Assembly (NCBI GenBank): GCA_022820505.1
Contig: JAJEFK010000026.1
Coordinates: 1 to 64,000, forward strand
DNA length: 64,000 nt
Source: Acidimicrobiia bacterium
GTDB lineage: Bacteria; Actinomycetota; Acidimicrobiia; Acidimicrobiales; Poriferisodalaceae
Direction of reading: 5' to 3'
Numbering within the stretch: the first letter of the stretch is position 1; each line of letters opens with the position of its first letter. Below are positions 33,314 to 41,171 of the stretch, in pieces. The translations under genes and the position numbers were made by a program. The notes under the pieces were generated by a model, which worked only from the letters and a program-made list of their open reading frames with translations, was not told the origin of the DNA and ran no database searches.

Positions 33314-34213
33314 TCACTGGCCCGCAGCTTCGCGCACCGCCCAGATCGCCTGGTCCCGTCGATGCAGGTGGTAGCAGCCCAAGCCGAAAAGCAGGGCAGA
33401 GAAGATCGTGAGCAAGGCCGGGCGGAGCCGCACGCTGCCGTGGTCACGCACCAGCACCACCGAGTACACCGGCTCGTTCTCGTCGATCTGCGGATCGGGC
33501 ACCACGATCTTTCCGTCGTCGCCGAACACGTTCGGATCGATCTCGACCCTCGGCTGGTACGGCTGGATCTGCACGACGGCGTAGTGCGGCCTGCCCCTGC
33601 TCGGCAGGAAGTACTGCGTGACGGCGTTGTCGGGGATGCTCAACGGCCGGTACCGCTCACCGCCGCGGATCAGCACCCGGTACGTCTTGTATTGGTCCGC
33701 GGCTGAGAACAAGCACGAGTTCACCGCCAGCAGCCGGCGCGGGTCGGCACCATCGCAGACGACATGTCCATCGGCCGCCGAGCGGGCGTCAGCCGCGAAT
33801 GCCTGAGCCTCGACAATCTCGGGATCGGTGATCTCCTCCTCGGCATCGTCGTCGGACTTCTCCTTGACAACGATCTCGATCCAGCCGGGGGGCGGCTGAT
33901 CAACCCGGACGCCCTCGAGCTGCTGCACTTCGTCCACCAGCACGGTCGCGGGATTGGAAGTCACCTGCAGCACGTTCCAGCCGGGCTGGCTGCCGATCCA
34001 TCCGATGCCGAACACCCACCACACGATGGACATCAGCAGCATCCAGCCCCACAGCCCGGTCCAAGCAACCAGGAAGCCGAGCCGGACCCCGAGGTTGGTG
34101 GCCAGCAGCAGGTACACCGACCCGCACAGCACGGCGATGCCGATGATGACGGCCAGGTATCCGGTGAGAACCGGATCCCAGCTGACGATGCCGAGAAGAT
34201 GCGAGGCGGTCAT
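33314..34213 (-). CDS. Membrane protein of unknown function in bc-complex operon
   Basis: A 299-residue protein with two N-terminal helices (about 16-38 and 43-70, Trp-rich), a large hydrophilic domain (about 75-255) and one C-terminal helix (about 258-279). This topology suggests a large domain on the outer face. No cofactor motif is seen. It overlaps the cytochrome c gene (ATGA) and is the last gene of the reductase operon, so an accessory or assembly role for the bc complex is the natural guess. I do not recognise the family. Confidence 0.78.
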   Translation of the reverse strand: MTASHLLGIVSWDPVLTGYLAVIIGIAVLCGSVYLLLATNLGVRLGFLVAWTGLWGWMLLMSIVWWVFGIGWIGSQPGWNVLQVTSNPATVLVDEVQQLEGVRVDQPPPGWIEIVVKEKSDDDAEEEITDPEIVEAQAFAADARSAADGHVVCDGADPRRLLAVNSCLFSAADQYKTYRVLIRGGERYRPLSIPDNAVTQYFLPSRGRPHYAVVQIQPYQPRVEIDPNVFGDDGKIVVPDPQIDENEPVYSVVLVRDHGSVRLRPALLTIFSALLFGLGCYHLHRRDQAIWAVREAAGQ

Positions 34214-35349
34214 TCGTCGTCTCCCGCTTCGTGCAGCAGATCGAAGCCGACCGCGGCCTGGCGCTGCGGGTCAAGGTTGCGCTCGTAGGCGGCAATCGCG
34301 CGGATCTCCCTCTCGCTGAGCACCCGCCCAAAGCCGGGCATGCCGTAGTTGCCGAGACGTGCAAACTGACCGAAGGCCACGTTGTCCGCGGCGCCGGTGG
34401 AGATGAACGAGACGTGGTCTTCGAATTCCGGGAACAGTCTCTGGAGGCTCACGCTGTTGAGCGCCGGTCCATAGCGTCCGGCGCCATCGGGACCGGGAAG
34501 CACCTCGATCGTTCCGCCGTTGTTGGGCAACTGGGCACCGCCGCGGCCAGGCCAGCGCGGCGTGTGGCACCGGGCGCAGTGGAGGTCGAACAACACCTCG
34601 CCCTGGGTCACCGCCGGATTCGTCTCACGCTGAGCCGCGAACTCGGTCTCATAGCGGGCCGCAGCCCGCGCCTGCGCTTCCTCGTCGGTGATCCTGTTGT
34701 CCCACAGCCAGGCCACGAGGTCGTCGATCTGCTGGTCGTTGTACGGACCGCCGCCCTCGAGGCCCCACGCCGGCATCACGCCTCGGCCGTACACCAGGAT
34801 CTGCCGCACCTCGCTGACCTCGTCCAGCGTCTCGGCATCGGTGTCGAAACGAGTGAACACGTCGTCGAGCGACGGGGCCTCCCACGTCGTGTTGACGACG
34901 AAGGACTCCTTGTCGGAGAACTGGTGGCCGATGTCGAGCACCACCGGAGCGAAACGCGCGCCGCCGAGATCAGCGCCGTGGCAGTCGAAGCACTCCGCTG
35001 CGGTTGCGACGGCCTCGCCGCGGCTCACGGCAGCTTCCGAGAACGACGTCTCCGCACCCGAACGGCGCCCGCCTTCGAGCATCCAGTAGACGGGCAGCAC
35101 CAGCGCCATGATCAGCAGCATCAGCACACCGAAGGCCTGCACCTTCTCCAGCCGGCGGCCTTCGAGTTCCTCGTCGTCGGGCAGGTTGCCGCGATTGGGC
35201 GCCAGCTCGATCTCGCTGCCCGCCTCGGCCTTCGCCTGGCGGATGTTGACGAAGACGTAGATCGCCCAGCCGACCACGACGACCGCCAAGAGCACGATCG
35301 CGACCGAACGCTCCGTGCTGACGGCCAGCATGTGGCTGAGCTCAGGCAC
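34210..35349 (-). CDS. Di-heme membrane-anchored cytochrome c of bc complex
   Basis: A 379-residue protein with two helices (about 16-34 and 71-91) followed by a periplasmic part with two c-type heme motifs, CFDCH (120-124) and CARCH (258-262). It takes the place that QcrC holds in actinobacterial bcc complexes, but is built differently: two N-terminal helices rather than one C-terminal anchor. It overlaps the Rieske gene by 8 bases. GNYGMPGFGRVLSE may include the distal Met ligand of the second heme (inference). Confidence 0.88.
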   Translation of the reverse strand: MPELSHMLAVSTERSVAIVLLAVVVVGWAIYVFVNIRQAKAEAGSEIELAPNRGNLPDDEELEGRRLEKVQAFGVLMLLIMALVLPVYWMLEGGRRSGAETSFSEAAVSRGEAVATAAECFDCHGADLGGARFAPVVLDIGHQFSDKESFVVNTTWEAPSLDDVFTRFDTDAETLDEVSEVRQILVYGRGVMPAWGLEGGGPYNDQQIDDLVAWLWDNRITDEEAQARAAARYETEFAAQRETNPAVTQGEVLFDLHCARCHTPRWPGRGGAQLPNNGGTIEVLPGPDGAGRYGPALNSVSLQRLFPEFEDHVSFISTGAADNVAFGQFARLGNYGMPGFGRVLSEREIRAIAAYERNLDPQRQAAVGFDLLHEAGDDE

Positions 35350-36229
35350 AGTGCGGCCCCTCGAGGCCCTGGCCCGTGGAGTCGGTGCCGATCGCCGGAC
35401 CCTGCGACACCTTGCCGGTGTCGACGAAGACGCTGCCGCCCTCGATGGTCACCGGGAAGCGGTCCATGCCACGGGGCGCCGGCCCGGACTTCTTCTCGCC
35501 CACACGGTTGTACTTCGAACCGTGGCACGGGCACTCGAACCACTGCGAGCTGCCGCACACCGGCACTTTGCAGCCCAGGTGCGGGCAGACCTGCCACAGC
35601 GCGACGTAGCCCAGCCGCATGCCGTCGAGGATCGCGCCGCCGTACACCGACTCGGCGTTGGACAGGGTCGCGGAATCGGTGGGGTACGGCTGGATGTAGC
35701 TCTGTGCCTCGGAGAAGTACGAGAAGTTCTCGGCGGGGGTGGACGACGTGATCGCCTCGTCAACTGATGCGACTGTGCCGATCTTGATCTTCGAGCCGAA
35801 TCCGCCGGTCGGGCGCGGCCACAGGAAGGCGAGCATGGCCGCATTGAAGGTGCCCAGACCCGTCGCCATCAGCAACACCGAGGACCGGTTCAGGAACTGC
35901 CGGCGGGTGACACCCACCTCGTCGGACGGCGGCGGCGCCCAGTCCTGCGGCAGTTCGGGCTCCGCGGTGGCGACGGGCGACGGGCGGCGCTCGGAGGCCA
36001 CCGCGCGTTCCAGCTCTTGTGCCTCGACGCTGACGCCGAATGCACCGGTGTCGTCGCTGGCAGCGGCGTCGTCGCCGGCAGCGGCGGCCAGCTCGTCGCG
36101 CCGGCGGGTCTCGCGTGACAGGTGCCCCAGGCCGGTGGCGTCGCGGCGGCGCAAGGAGACGAACGCGACCACGGCACCCAGCACGACGATGACCGGGATG
36201 GCAATCGCGAGAATCGTTCCGGTGGACAT
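35342..36229 (-). CDS. Rieske iron-sulfur protein of bc complex
   Basis: A 295-residue protein. The 2Fe-2S ligands lie in CPHLGC (215-220) and CPCHGS (233-238). There are two hydrophobic segments: residues 4-26, and 115-137 preceded by VTRRQFLN, which resembles a twin-arginine signal anchor. The charged, Ala-rich linker between them is unusual for the family, although actinobacterial QcrA also carries extra N-terminal helices. It lies between the cytochrome b C-terminal gene and the cytochrome c gene. Confidence 0.92.
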   Translation of the reverse strand: MSTGTILAIAIPVIVVLGAVVAFVSLRRRDATGLGHLSRETRRRDELAAAAGDDAAASDDTGAFGVSVEAQELERAVASERRPSPVATAEPELPQDWAPPPSDEVGVTRRQFLNRSSVLLMATGLGTFNAAMLAFLWPRPTGGFGSKIKIGTVASVDEAITSSTPAENFSYFSEAQSYIQPYPTDSATLSNAESVYGGAILDGMRLGYVALWQVCPHLGCKVPVCGSSQWFECPCHGSKYNRVGEKKSGPAPRGMDRFPVTIEGGSVFVDTGKVSQGPAIGTDSTGQGLEGPHCA

Positions 36230-36241
36230 GCCGACGTGCTC

Positions 36242-37009
36242 CTACAGGTGGAAGATGCCGTGCAGACCGGTGTCCCACGGGTAGGTGAAGTTGAAGCCCT
36301 GCCCCCGGAAGAACGAGCCGATGATCACCAGCACTGCCCAGAACATGAGGTGGATCGTCTGGACCGAGATGGCGAACTTGCGGTCTTCGGGCCGCAGCGA
36401 AGGGTTCCTGTCGACGTAGGGGGCGAAGGCCAGCAGTATGAGCGCGACGCCGGGGATCGTCACGCCGGCGATCATCGGGTCGAACATCGTGAGCAGTTCC
36501 TGCAGGCCCAGGAAGTACCACGGCGCCTTGGACGGGTTGGGCGTCTCGTTGTGGTTGGCGAGCTCGAGCAGCGGTGCGTTGATGAACAGCGAGAACACCA
36601 GCGTGAAGGCCGTGATGAACAGCGCTGCGGTGAACTCGGCGGCCAGCAGGTGCGGCCAGACGTGAACCTTGTCGCCGGGGCTGGCCTTGACGTCCTGGAT
36701 CGAGCCCGACTTGACGACCGTCAGCAGCCGGTGCGTGTTGCCTGCGGGCCCGCCCATGAGCGGCGGCAGCGCGGTGGCCACCCCCCCGCCGCCGGCCGCG
36801 GGGCCCCCAGGCGCCGCCATGCCGGCAACCGCGGGTGCGCCGCCGGGCTGCTGGCTGGCTTCCAGCAGTGAGCGAGGGATCGTGACACCGTCATCGTCGT
36901 CGGGCTGCGCGGCAGCCGGCGCCTCGCCCTCGCCGGCTGCGGGCGCGCCGGTCGCGCGGGCCCTGGCTTCGGCGCTGCGGCGCAGGAGGTGTTCGGGGAT
37001 CTCAGTCAT
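36242..37009 (-). CDS. Cytochrome b C-terminal domain (subunit IV-like)
   Basis: A 255-residue protein. An 85-residue hydrophilic N-terminal extension precedes three helices matching subunit IV of b6f complexes: the segment PSKAPWYFLGLQELL corresponds to the PEWY quinol-oxidation loop, here altered to APWY. The extension opens with TEIPEHLLRRS and repeats a similar TIPRSLLEAS near residue 43; the cytochrome c at 39108 begins the same way. It follows the cytochrome b6-like gene by 27 bp. Confidence 0.9.
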   Translation of the reverse strand: MTEIPEHLLRRSAEARARATGAPAAGEGEAPAAAQPDDDDGVTIPRSLLEASQQPGGAPAVAGMAAPGGPAAGGGGVATALPPLMGGPAGNTHRLLTVVKSGSIQDVKASPGDKVHVWPHLLAAEFTAALFITAFTLVFSLFINAPLLELANHNETPNPSKAPWYFLGLQELLTMFDPMIAGVTIPGVALILLAFAPYVDRNPSLRPEDRKFAISVQTIHLMFWAVLVIIGSFFRGQGFNFTYPWDTGLHGIFHL

Positions 37010-37036
37010 GCTGATGGCTCGGGACGTTCAGGCTTC

Positions 37037-37837
37037 CTACAGCGGCCCCGAAATGCCTCCGTCCTTTCTCACTCTCCAGAAGTGGATCGCCATGAAGATG
37101 ACGATGACAAAGGGAAGCATCAAGACGTGCAGCACGTACCAGCGCAATAACGTCTCCGCTCCGATCTGTTGGCCGCCGAGCAGGACGAACCGGACTTGCT
37201 CGCCGAATACCGGCGTGAAACCCATCATGTTCGTGCCCACCGTGACCGCCCACAGTGCGAGCTGATCCCACGGGAGCAGGTAGCCGGTGAAGGCGAGCAG
37301 CAACGTGAGCTGCAGCAGCATGACGCCGACGACCCAGTTGAACTCTCTCGGCGCCTTGTAGGCACCGTGATAGAAGACGCGGGCCATGTGCAGGAACACG
37401 GTGATCACCATGAGGTGCGCGGCCCATCGGTGCATGTTGCGCACGAGCAGGCCGAACGCCACCTGCGTGTGGAGGCTCTCGATGTCTGCCCAAGCCGCCG
37501 TGTCGGTCGGCCGGTAGAAGAACATCAGGAAGATGCCCGTGATCGTCAGCAGGATGAACAGGAAGAAGCTCAGACCGCCCAGGCACAGCGTGTAGCTCAC
37601 CTTCACGGCGTGCCGCTTCACCTTCACCGGGTGAAGGTGGTACAGGACGCTGTTCATGATGACGTAGGACCGGTTCCGGGGGCTGTCGGTGTAGCCCTTG
37701 CGGAAGATCGAACCGGGCCGGAAGATCGACGTCCAGAACTGGCTGTCCTGCATCCAATCGGCCGCTTGCTGCTGCGCGTTCTGGAGACGCTGCGGCAGCT
37801 TCGGCTTGGTATCGGGGGACTCGAGCGTGTTCGCCAT
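37037..37837 (-). CDS. Cytochrome b N-terminal domain (b6-like)
   Basis: A 266-residue, four-helix di-heme protein. The heme ligands are H136/H150 and H237/H252. The second pair is 15 positions apart, the spacing of cytochrome b6 and firmicute menaquinol reductases; mitochondrial-type cytochrome b has 14. With the separate subunit IV gene downstream, this is a split, b6-type cytochrome b, unlike the long one-piece QcrB of mycobacteria. Confidence 0.93.
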   Translation of the reverse strand: MANTLESPDTKPKLPQRLQNAQQQAADWMQDSQFWTSIFRPGSIFRKGYTDSPRNRSYVIMNSVLYHLHPVKVKRHAVKVSYTLCLGGLSFFLFILLTITGIFLMFFYRPTDTAAWADIESLHTQVAFGLLVRNMHRWAAHLMVITVFLHMARVFYHGAYKAPREFNWVVGVMLLQLTLLLAFTGYLLPWDQLALWAVTVGTNMMGFTPVFGEQVRFVLLGGQQIGAETLLRWYVLHVLMLPFVIVIFMAIHFWRVRKDGGISGPL

Positions 37838-37900
37838 ATCTCTTCGATCTAGGTGGACCGGGTCCTTCGCAGTCTCTGCGGTACGAGTATTCGCGCCGGC

Positions 37901-38317
37901 CTACAGGCGCATTCCGTAGGCGTAGCCGTGGGTGTGGGTGCGGCCGTGGACGTCGCCCGACGGCGGAGGGTTGTTGCTGACCCGGCCCAGCGTGATCACG
38001 CCGGTCGGGCAACGGTCGACGCACAGCGCGCAGCGTGTGCACACGTCGTCGTCGATGATGAAGATGGCGTTGTCGGTGGGGTCCAGCCCCGGCAGATCCA
38101 CGCCGACGGCTTCGTCGACCGCCTCGGTGGACACGTACCAGATGCACTTCCACGGGCAGATGTCGACACAGCCCTCGCACTGGATGCACTCGGACTGGTC
38201 GATGTTGATGAACTGCTTGGGCTTGACGGCCGCATCGAGGTACGAGGCGTCGACCTGCTGCAGCAGGTAGTCATCCCGGAACTTGGGCATCGGCGGGTTC
38301 GCGTCGTTGGCAGCCAT
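37901..38317 (-). CDS. 4Fe-4S ferredoxin in bc-complex operon
   Basis: A 138-residue protein with two cluster motifs: CIQCEGCVDICPWKC (C44, C47, C50, C54, with an extra C58) and CTRCALCVDRCP (C93, C96, C99, C103). About 30 residues separate the motifs, more than in simple 8Fe ferredoxins. No signal peptide is seen, so it should be cytoplasmic. The ATG at 38317 is chosen; the frame upstream is a shadow of the cytochrome c region. Its place ahead of cytochrome b suggests a partner or electron donor of the reductase (inference). Confidence 0.9.
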   Translation of the reverse strand: MAANDANPPMPKFRDDYLLQQVDASYLDAAVKPKQFINIDQSECIQCEGCVDICPWKCIWYVSTEAVDEAVGVDLPGLDPTDNAIFIIDDDVCTRCALCVDRCPTGVITLGRVSNNPPPSGDVHGRTHTHGYAYGMRL

Positions 38318-38328
38318 TCGTCTTGCCC

Positions 38329-38763
38329 TCAGTTGCCCTTGACCAGTGGACGGCCGTAGTCGGAGATCGGCTCGGCGGCGGGTTGGGCCTTGTCGCGCTT
38401 CTGCCACCACATCGCCAGCACCGGCAGTCCGATGAACGCGATCAGGTGCTCGATGACAACCACGATGTCGCTGACCTTCTTGAGGTCGATACGCGTCGGC
38501 GGGAACAGGATCGGCGACTCCATGAACTGGCCTTCGGTGACCAGGAAGCGCTCCACCGACCAGCCCCACTCGTTGTCGGTCAGGCGGATCCAGCGGTCGG
38601 GCACGATGCCGAACACCAGCAGCATCAGCATGAAGACGTAGGCGGCCCCGAGCATGGCTTCGCCCCAGGTGGTGGGGCGGTCGGTCGGGCGGCGCTTGCC
38701 GTACCACACCAGCAGGTAAACCATCAGCGCGGTGACGAGGATCGATGTGACGAGTGCAACCAC
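38329..38763 (-). CDS. Small membrane protein, first gene of bc-complex operon
   Basis: A 144-residue protein with three predicted helices (about 5-21, 36-54, 98-120) and a conserved-looking DRWIRLTDNEWGWSVERFLV loop. It has no heme or metal motif. It is 11 bp upstream of the ferredoxin and therefore in the same operon. I do not recognise the family; an accessory subunit of the reductase is the contextual guess. Confidence 0.78.
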   Translation of the reverse strand: MVALVTSILVTALMVYLLVWYGKRRPTDRPTTWGEAMLGAAYVFMLMLLVFGIVPDRWIRLTDNEWGWSVERFLVTEGQFMESPILFPPTRIDLKKVSDIVVVIEHLIAFIGLPVLAMWWQKRDKAQPAAEPISDYGRPLVKGN

Positions 38764-39107
38764 TCGGTGTTCCTCCCGCGTTCTCCCGTCGGCGTGTCAG
38801 GACTGTTGCGAACTGGCCCAATCGATGATGCATCGAGTGCGTCAGCCGCAGCGAGACCGGGGCAAAGATTACCGGCGCCCCGGCCATGGCGCGTGATGTT
38901 CTAGCACGACAGCCAGCACTCGCCACAATTCGGGCTGACCCATTCGGACGGCCCAATCGGATGGCCCAATTGGGCGTGACAGTCTGCGCCATCGGCGTGG
39001 CTGCATGGCAGACTTGCGCCTCGGTGCGTTCGGGCGCGTATCGTGCCCTGCGAACTTGGCACTGCCGCTGTGCCAGAACCCCTGGGGGCGACCCCGCGGA
39101 GGATCCC
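38764..39107. promoter_or_regulatory. Divergent promoter region between bc operon and cytochrome c gene
   Basis: A 344-bp non-coding stretch shared by two electron-transport transcripts. It contains three tandem 13-bp repeats (38939-38977), ending in the perfect 12-bp palindrome GCCCAATTGGGC at 38964-38975. A further GGCCCAATC lies near 38815 close to the bc operon start. An open frame crosses part of it in phase with the cytochrome c gene, but its composition is unlike a protein. Confidence 0.55.
38939..38977. repeat. Three tandem 13-bp direct repeats (candidate operator)
   Basis: The units are CCCATTCGGACGG, CCCAATCGGATGG and CCCAATTGGGCGT, directly abutting. The arrangement of a short iterated motif between divergent promoters suits a regulator binding site. 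No cognate regulator is identified. Confidence 0.55.
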
Positions 39108-39884
39108 GTGACCGAAGTTCCCGAGTACCTGCTGGAGCGCTCGCGACAGCGTCGCATCGCGCTGGGGGTGCTCGAAGACGACGGCAGCGGCGGCGGCGGA
39201 GCTGCGGGCGCAGCGGCACCCGAAGCCGGAGCAGCTGCGGCCGCTGGGCCGACCCAAGCCGAGATGATTGCCGCCGCGCGTGAGGCGGCACAGCTCGAGG
39301 TGGAACCTGAGACTCCGCCTGATCCGTCATGGGTGATCGCGGCCCAGACGAGGCATCGGATACCGATCTGGGTGCTGCCCGTGTTGTTCTGCCTGCCGCT
39401 GTGGGCGTTCGTGTACGTGAAGCTCACCGAGCCGCCCCCCGAACCGATCACCGCCATCAACGAGGGAGCGGCCACCTACGCAGTGAGGTGCTCGAGCTGT
39501 CACGGCGGTGACGGCGCTGGTTCCGACGGGGGCTTGGTAGGGCGCCCGCTGTGGAACGGCGAGGTGCTGCTGACGTTCCCGAGCCTGGACGACTCGTTCA
39601 TCGAGTGGATCTCGGTGGGCTCCGAGGGCCTCGGGCTCGGGCAGGTCTACGGCGATCCCAACCGGCCAGGCGGCGCGCACATCTCCGGCGGCAGCGACAA
39701 CGCAGCGGCCATGCCGGCATTCGACGATGTGCTCAACGACCATCAGCTCTATTCGGTCGCGCGCTACGTACGCGAGGTGATCGGCGGTGAAGCGATCAGC
39801 GACGAGGTGGCAGCCGAGCGCGATGCCGAGTGGGAGCATCTCGGCGGCGGTGCCCTGTCCGGCGGCGGGGGTGGCGGCCATTAG
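39108..39884 (+). CDS. Membrane-anchored mono-heme cytochrome c
   Basis: A 258-residue protein. An acidic, Ala/Gly-rich cytoplasmic N-terminus (about 85 residues) is followed by one helix (87-106) and a periplasmic cytochrome c domain with CSSCH at 128-132; AAAMPAFDDVL probably supplies the Met ligand. The GTG at 39108 has a GGAGG ribosome-binding site 5 bases upstream (39098-39102) and makes the protein begin TEVPEYLLERS, matching the start of the bc subunit IV protein. It probably carries electrons from the bc complex to an oxidase outside the window. Confidence 0.9.
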   Translation: MTEVPEYLLERSRQRRIALGVLEDDGSGGGGAAGAAAPEAGAAAAAGPTQAEMIAAAREAAQLEVEPETPPDPSWVIAAQTRHRIPIWVLPVLFCLPLWAFVYVKLTEPPPEPITAINEGAATYAVRCSSCHGGDGAGSDGGLVGRPLWNGEVLLTFPSLDDSFIEWISVGSEGLGLGQVYGDPNRPGGAHISGGSDNAAAMPAFDDVLNDHQLYSVARYVREVIGGEAISDEVAAERDAEWEHLGGGALSGGGGGGH

Positions 39885-39893
39885 CGCCATGCC

Positions 39894-41159
39894 TTGAGCG
39901 AGACACTCGATTGCGATGTGCTCGTCGTCGGTGGCGGGCCAGCGGGCAGCGCTGCCGCGTACTGGTTGGCGCAGGCAGGACGCGATGTGCTGCTCATCGA
40001 GCGCTCGACCCATCCGCGCGAACGCGTCTGCGGCGATGCGCTCACACCCGTCGCTGTGGGCGAGCTCATCGACATGGGCTGTGATCCGGGTGCTGCGCGC
40101 TGGCACCGGCATCACGGGCTGCGGATCACCGCCCACGGGCAGAGCCTTGAGGTGTCGTGGCCCCAGGGCGAGCAGTGGCCCGGCTACGGCGTGGTGGTGC
40201 GCCGGTCACGCCTCGACGCGCTGACGTTCGCCCGAGCACAGTCGGCGGGGGCGCGCGTGCTCACCGGCACGGAGGTCACAGCGCCGCTGATCACCGATGG
40301 TCACCTGCGTGGCTGCATCGCTCGGGGCGGCAGCGGAGCGCTGCACGAGAACGTGGTTGCACGCGCTCGCTATGTCGTCATCGCCGACGGTCCGCGTTCG
40401 AACTTCGGCCGGGCGCTCGGCACCGTGCGCACCCGGACCTACGCGCAGGGATTGGCGATGCGGGCCTACTACCCCACGCCGCGCCACGCCGAGCCGTGGA
40501 TCGAGTCAGTGTTTGCGTTGGCCGATCGCGCTGGGAGCCAGCTGCCGGGCTATGGCTGGGTGTTCCCGGTAGGCGACGGCACGGCCAATGTGGGAGTGGG
40601 CCTGCTCAGCCACCACTACGGGAACGAGGCCATATCCCTGGAGCACCTCTTTGAACAGTGGACCCAGCAGGTCCCCGAGCACTGGGAGATCGATCCTGCC
40701 GGGCCTCGCAGCGAACCTGCCGGCGGTCGATTGCCGATGGGAGGGTCGGTGCGCCCGCGCTCGGGACCGAACTGGGTGGTGGTCGGCGACGCAGCCGGCA
40801 GCGTCAATCCCTGGAACGGCGACGGCGTCGGTCCGGCACTCGCTACCGGCCGGCTGGCGGCCGAGGTCATCGGGCGGGCGCTCGACGCCGACGACGGGCT
40901 CGAGCTGCAGCGTTATGAGGCAGTGCTCGCCGCGCGCTGGGAGCGGTACCACCATCTCGGTCGGCTGACGACCCGCGCGCTGGGCCAGCCCGGGCTGATG
41001 AGGAAGCTGACACAGCTTGCGATCCGCTCCCCCCGCATGGGGAACCTGGCCATGCGCGTCTCGACAGATCTGCTGCAGGGCCGAGCCGGTCCGCTCGGCC
41101 CCCGCGGCATTTACCGGGCGGCGGCCGGGATGGCGCGGCTCTGGCGCGACCGCACCTGA
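39894..41159 (+). CDS. Geranylgeranyl reductase-family flavoprotein, menaquinone reductase-like
   Basis: A 421-residue FAD enzyme of the group that saturates isoprenoid chains. The N-terminal dinucleotide fold is DVLVVGGGPAGSAAA; RERVCGDALTP is the family's Cys-Gly-Asp motif; VVGDAAGSVNPWNGDGVGPAL is the second FAD contact. Related enzymes include MenJ, which reduces one menaquinone prenyl double bond in mycobacteria, and archaeal lipid reductases. Standing beside cytochrome genes, a quinone-tail substrate is favoured. The only sensible start is TTG at 39894. Confidence 0.83.
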   Translation: MSETLDCDVLVVGGGPAGSAAAYWLAQAGRDVLLIERSTHPRERVCGDALTPVAVGELIDMGCDPGAARWHRHHGLRITAHGQSLEVSWPQGEQWPGYGVVVRRSRLDALTFARAQSAGARVLTGTEVTAPLITDGHLRGCIARGGSGALHENVVARARYVVIADGPRSNFGRALGTVRTRTYAQGLAMRAYYPTPRHAEPWIESVFALADRAGSQLPGYGWVFPVGDGTANVGVGLLSHHYGNEAISLEHLFEQWTQQVPEHWEIDPAGPRSEPAGGRLPMGGSVRPRSGPNWVVVGDAAGSVNPWNGDGVGPALATGRLAAEVIGRALDADDGLELQRYEAVLAARWERYHHLGRLTTRALGQPGLMRKLTQLAIRSPRMGNLAMRVSTDLLQGRAGPLGPRGIYRAAAGMARLWRDRT

Positions 41160-41171
41160 GCGTCGGGTGCG
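41151..41171. terminator. Compact hairpin between convergent genes
   Basis: The inverted repeat CGCACC/GGTGCG with a 9-base loop spans the stop of the rightward flavoprotein gene and ends one base before the hemL stop. It fills the whole 12-bp space and could terminate either transcript, but no T-run is present. Confidence 0.4.

Noticed and set aside
37901..39475. 524-codon frame carrying the ferredoxin at its end
   Set aside because: The upstream part crosses a divergent promoter region and runs antisense to the cytochrome c gene; the ferredoxin starts at 38317.
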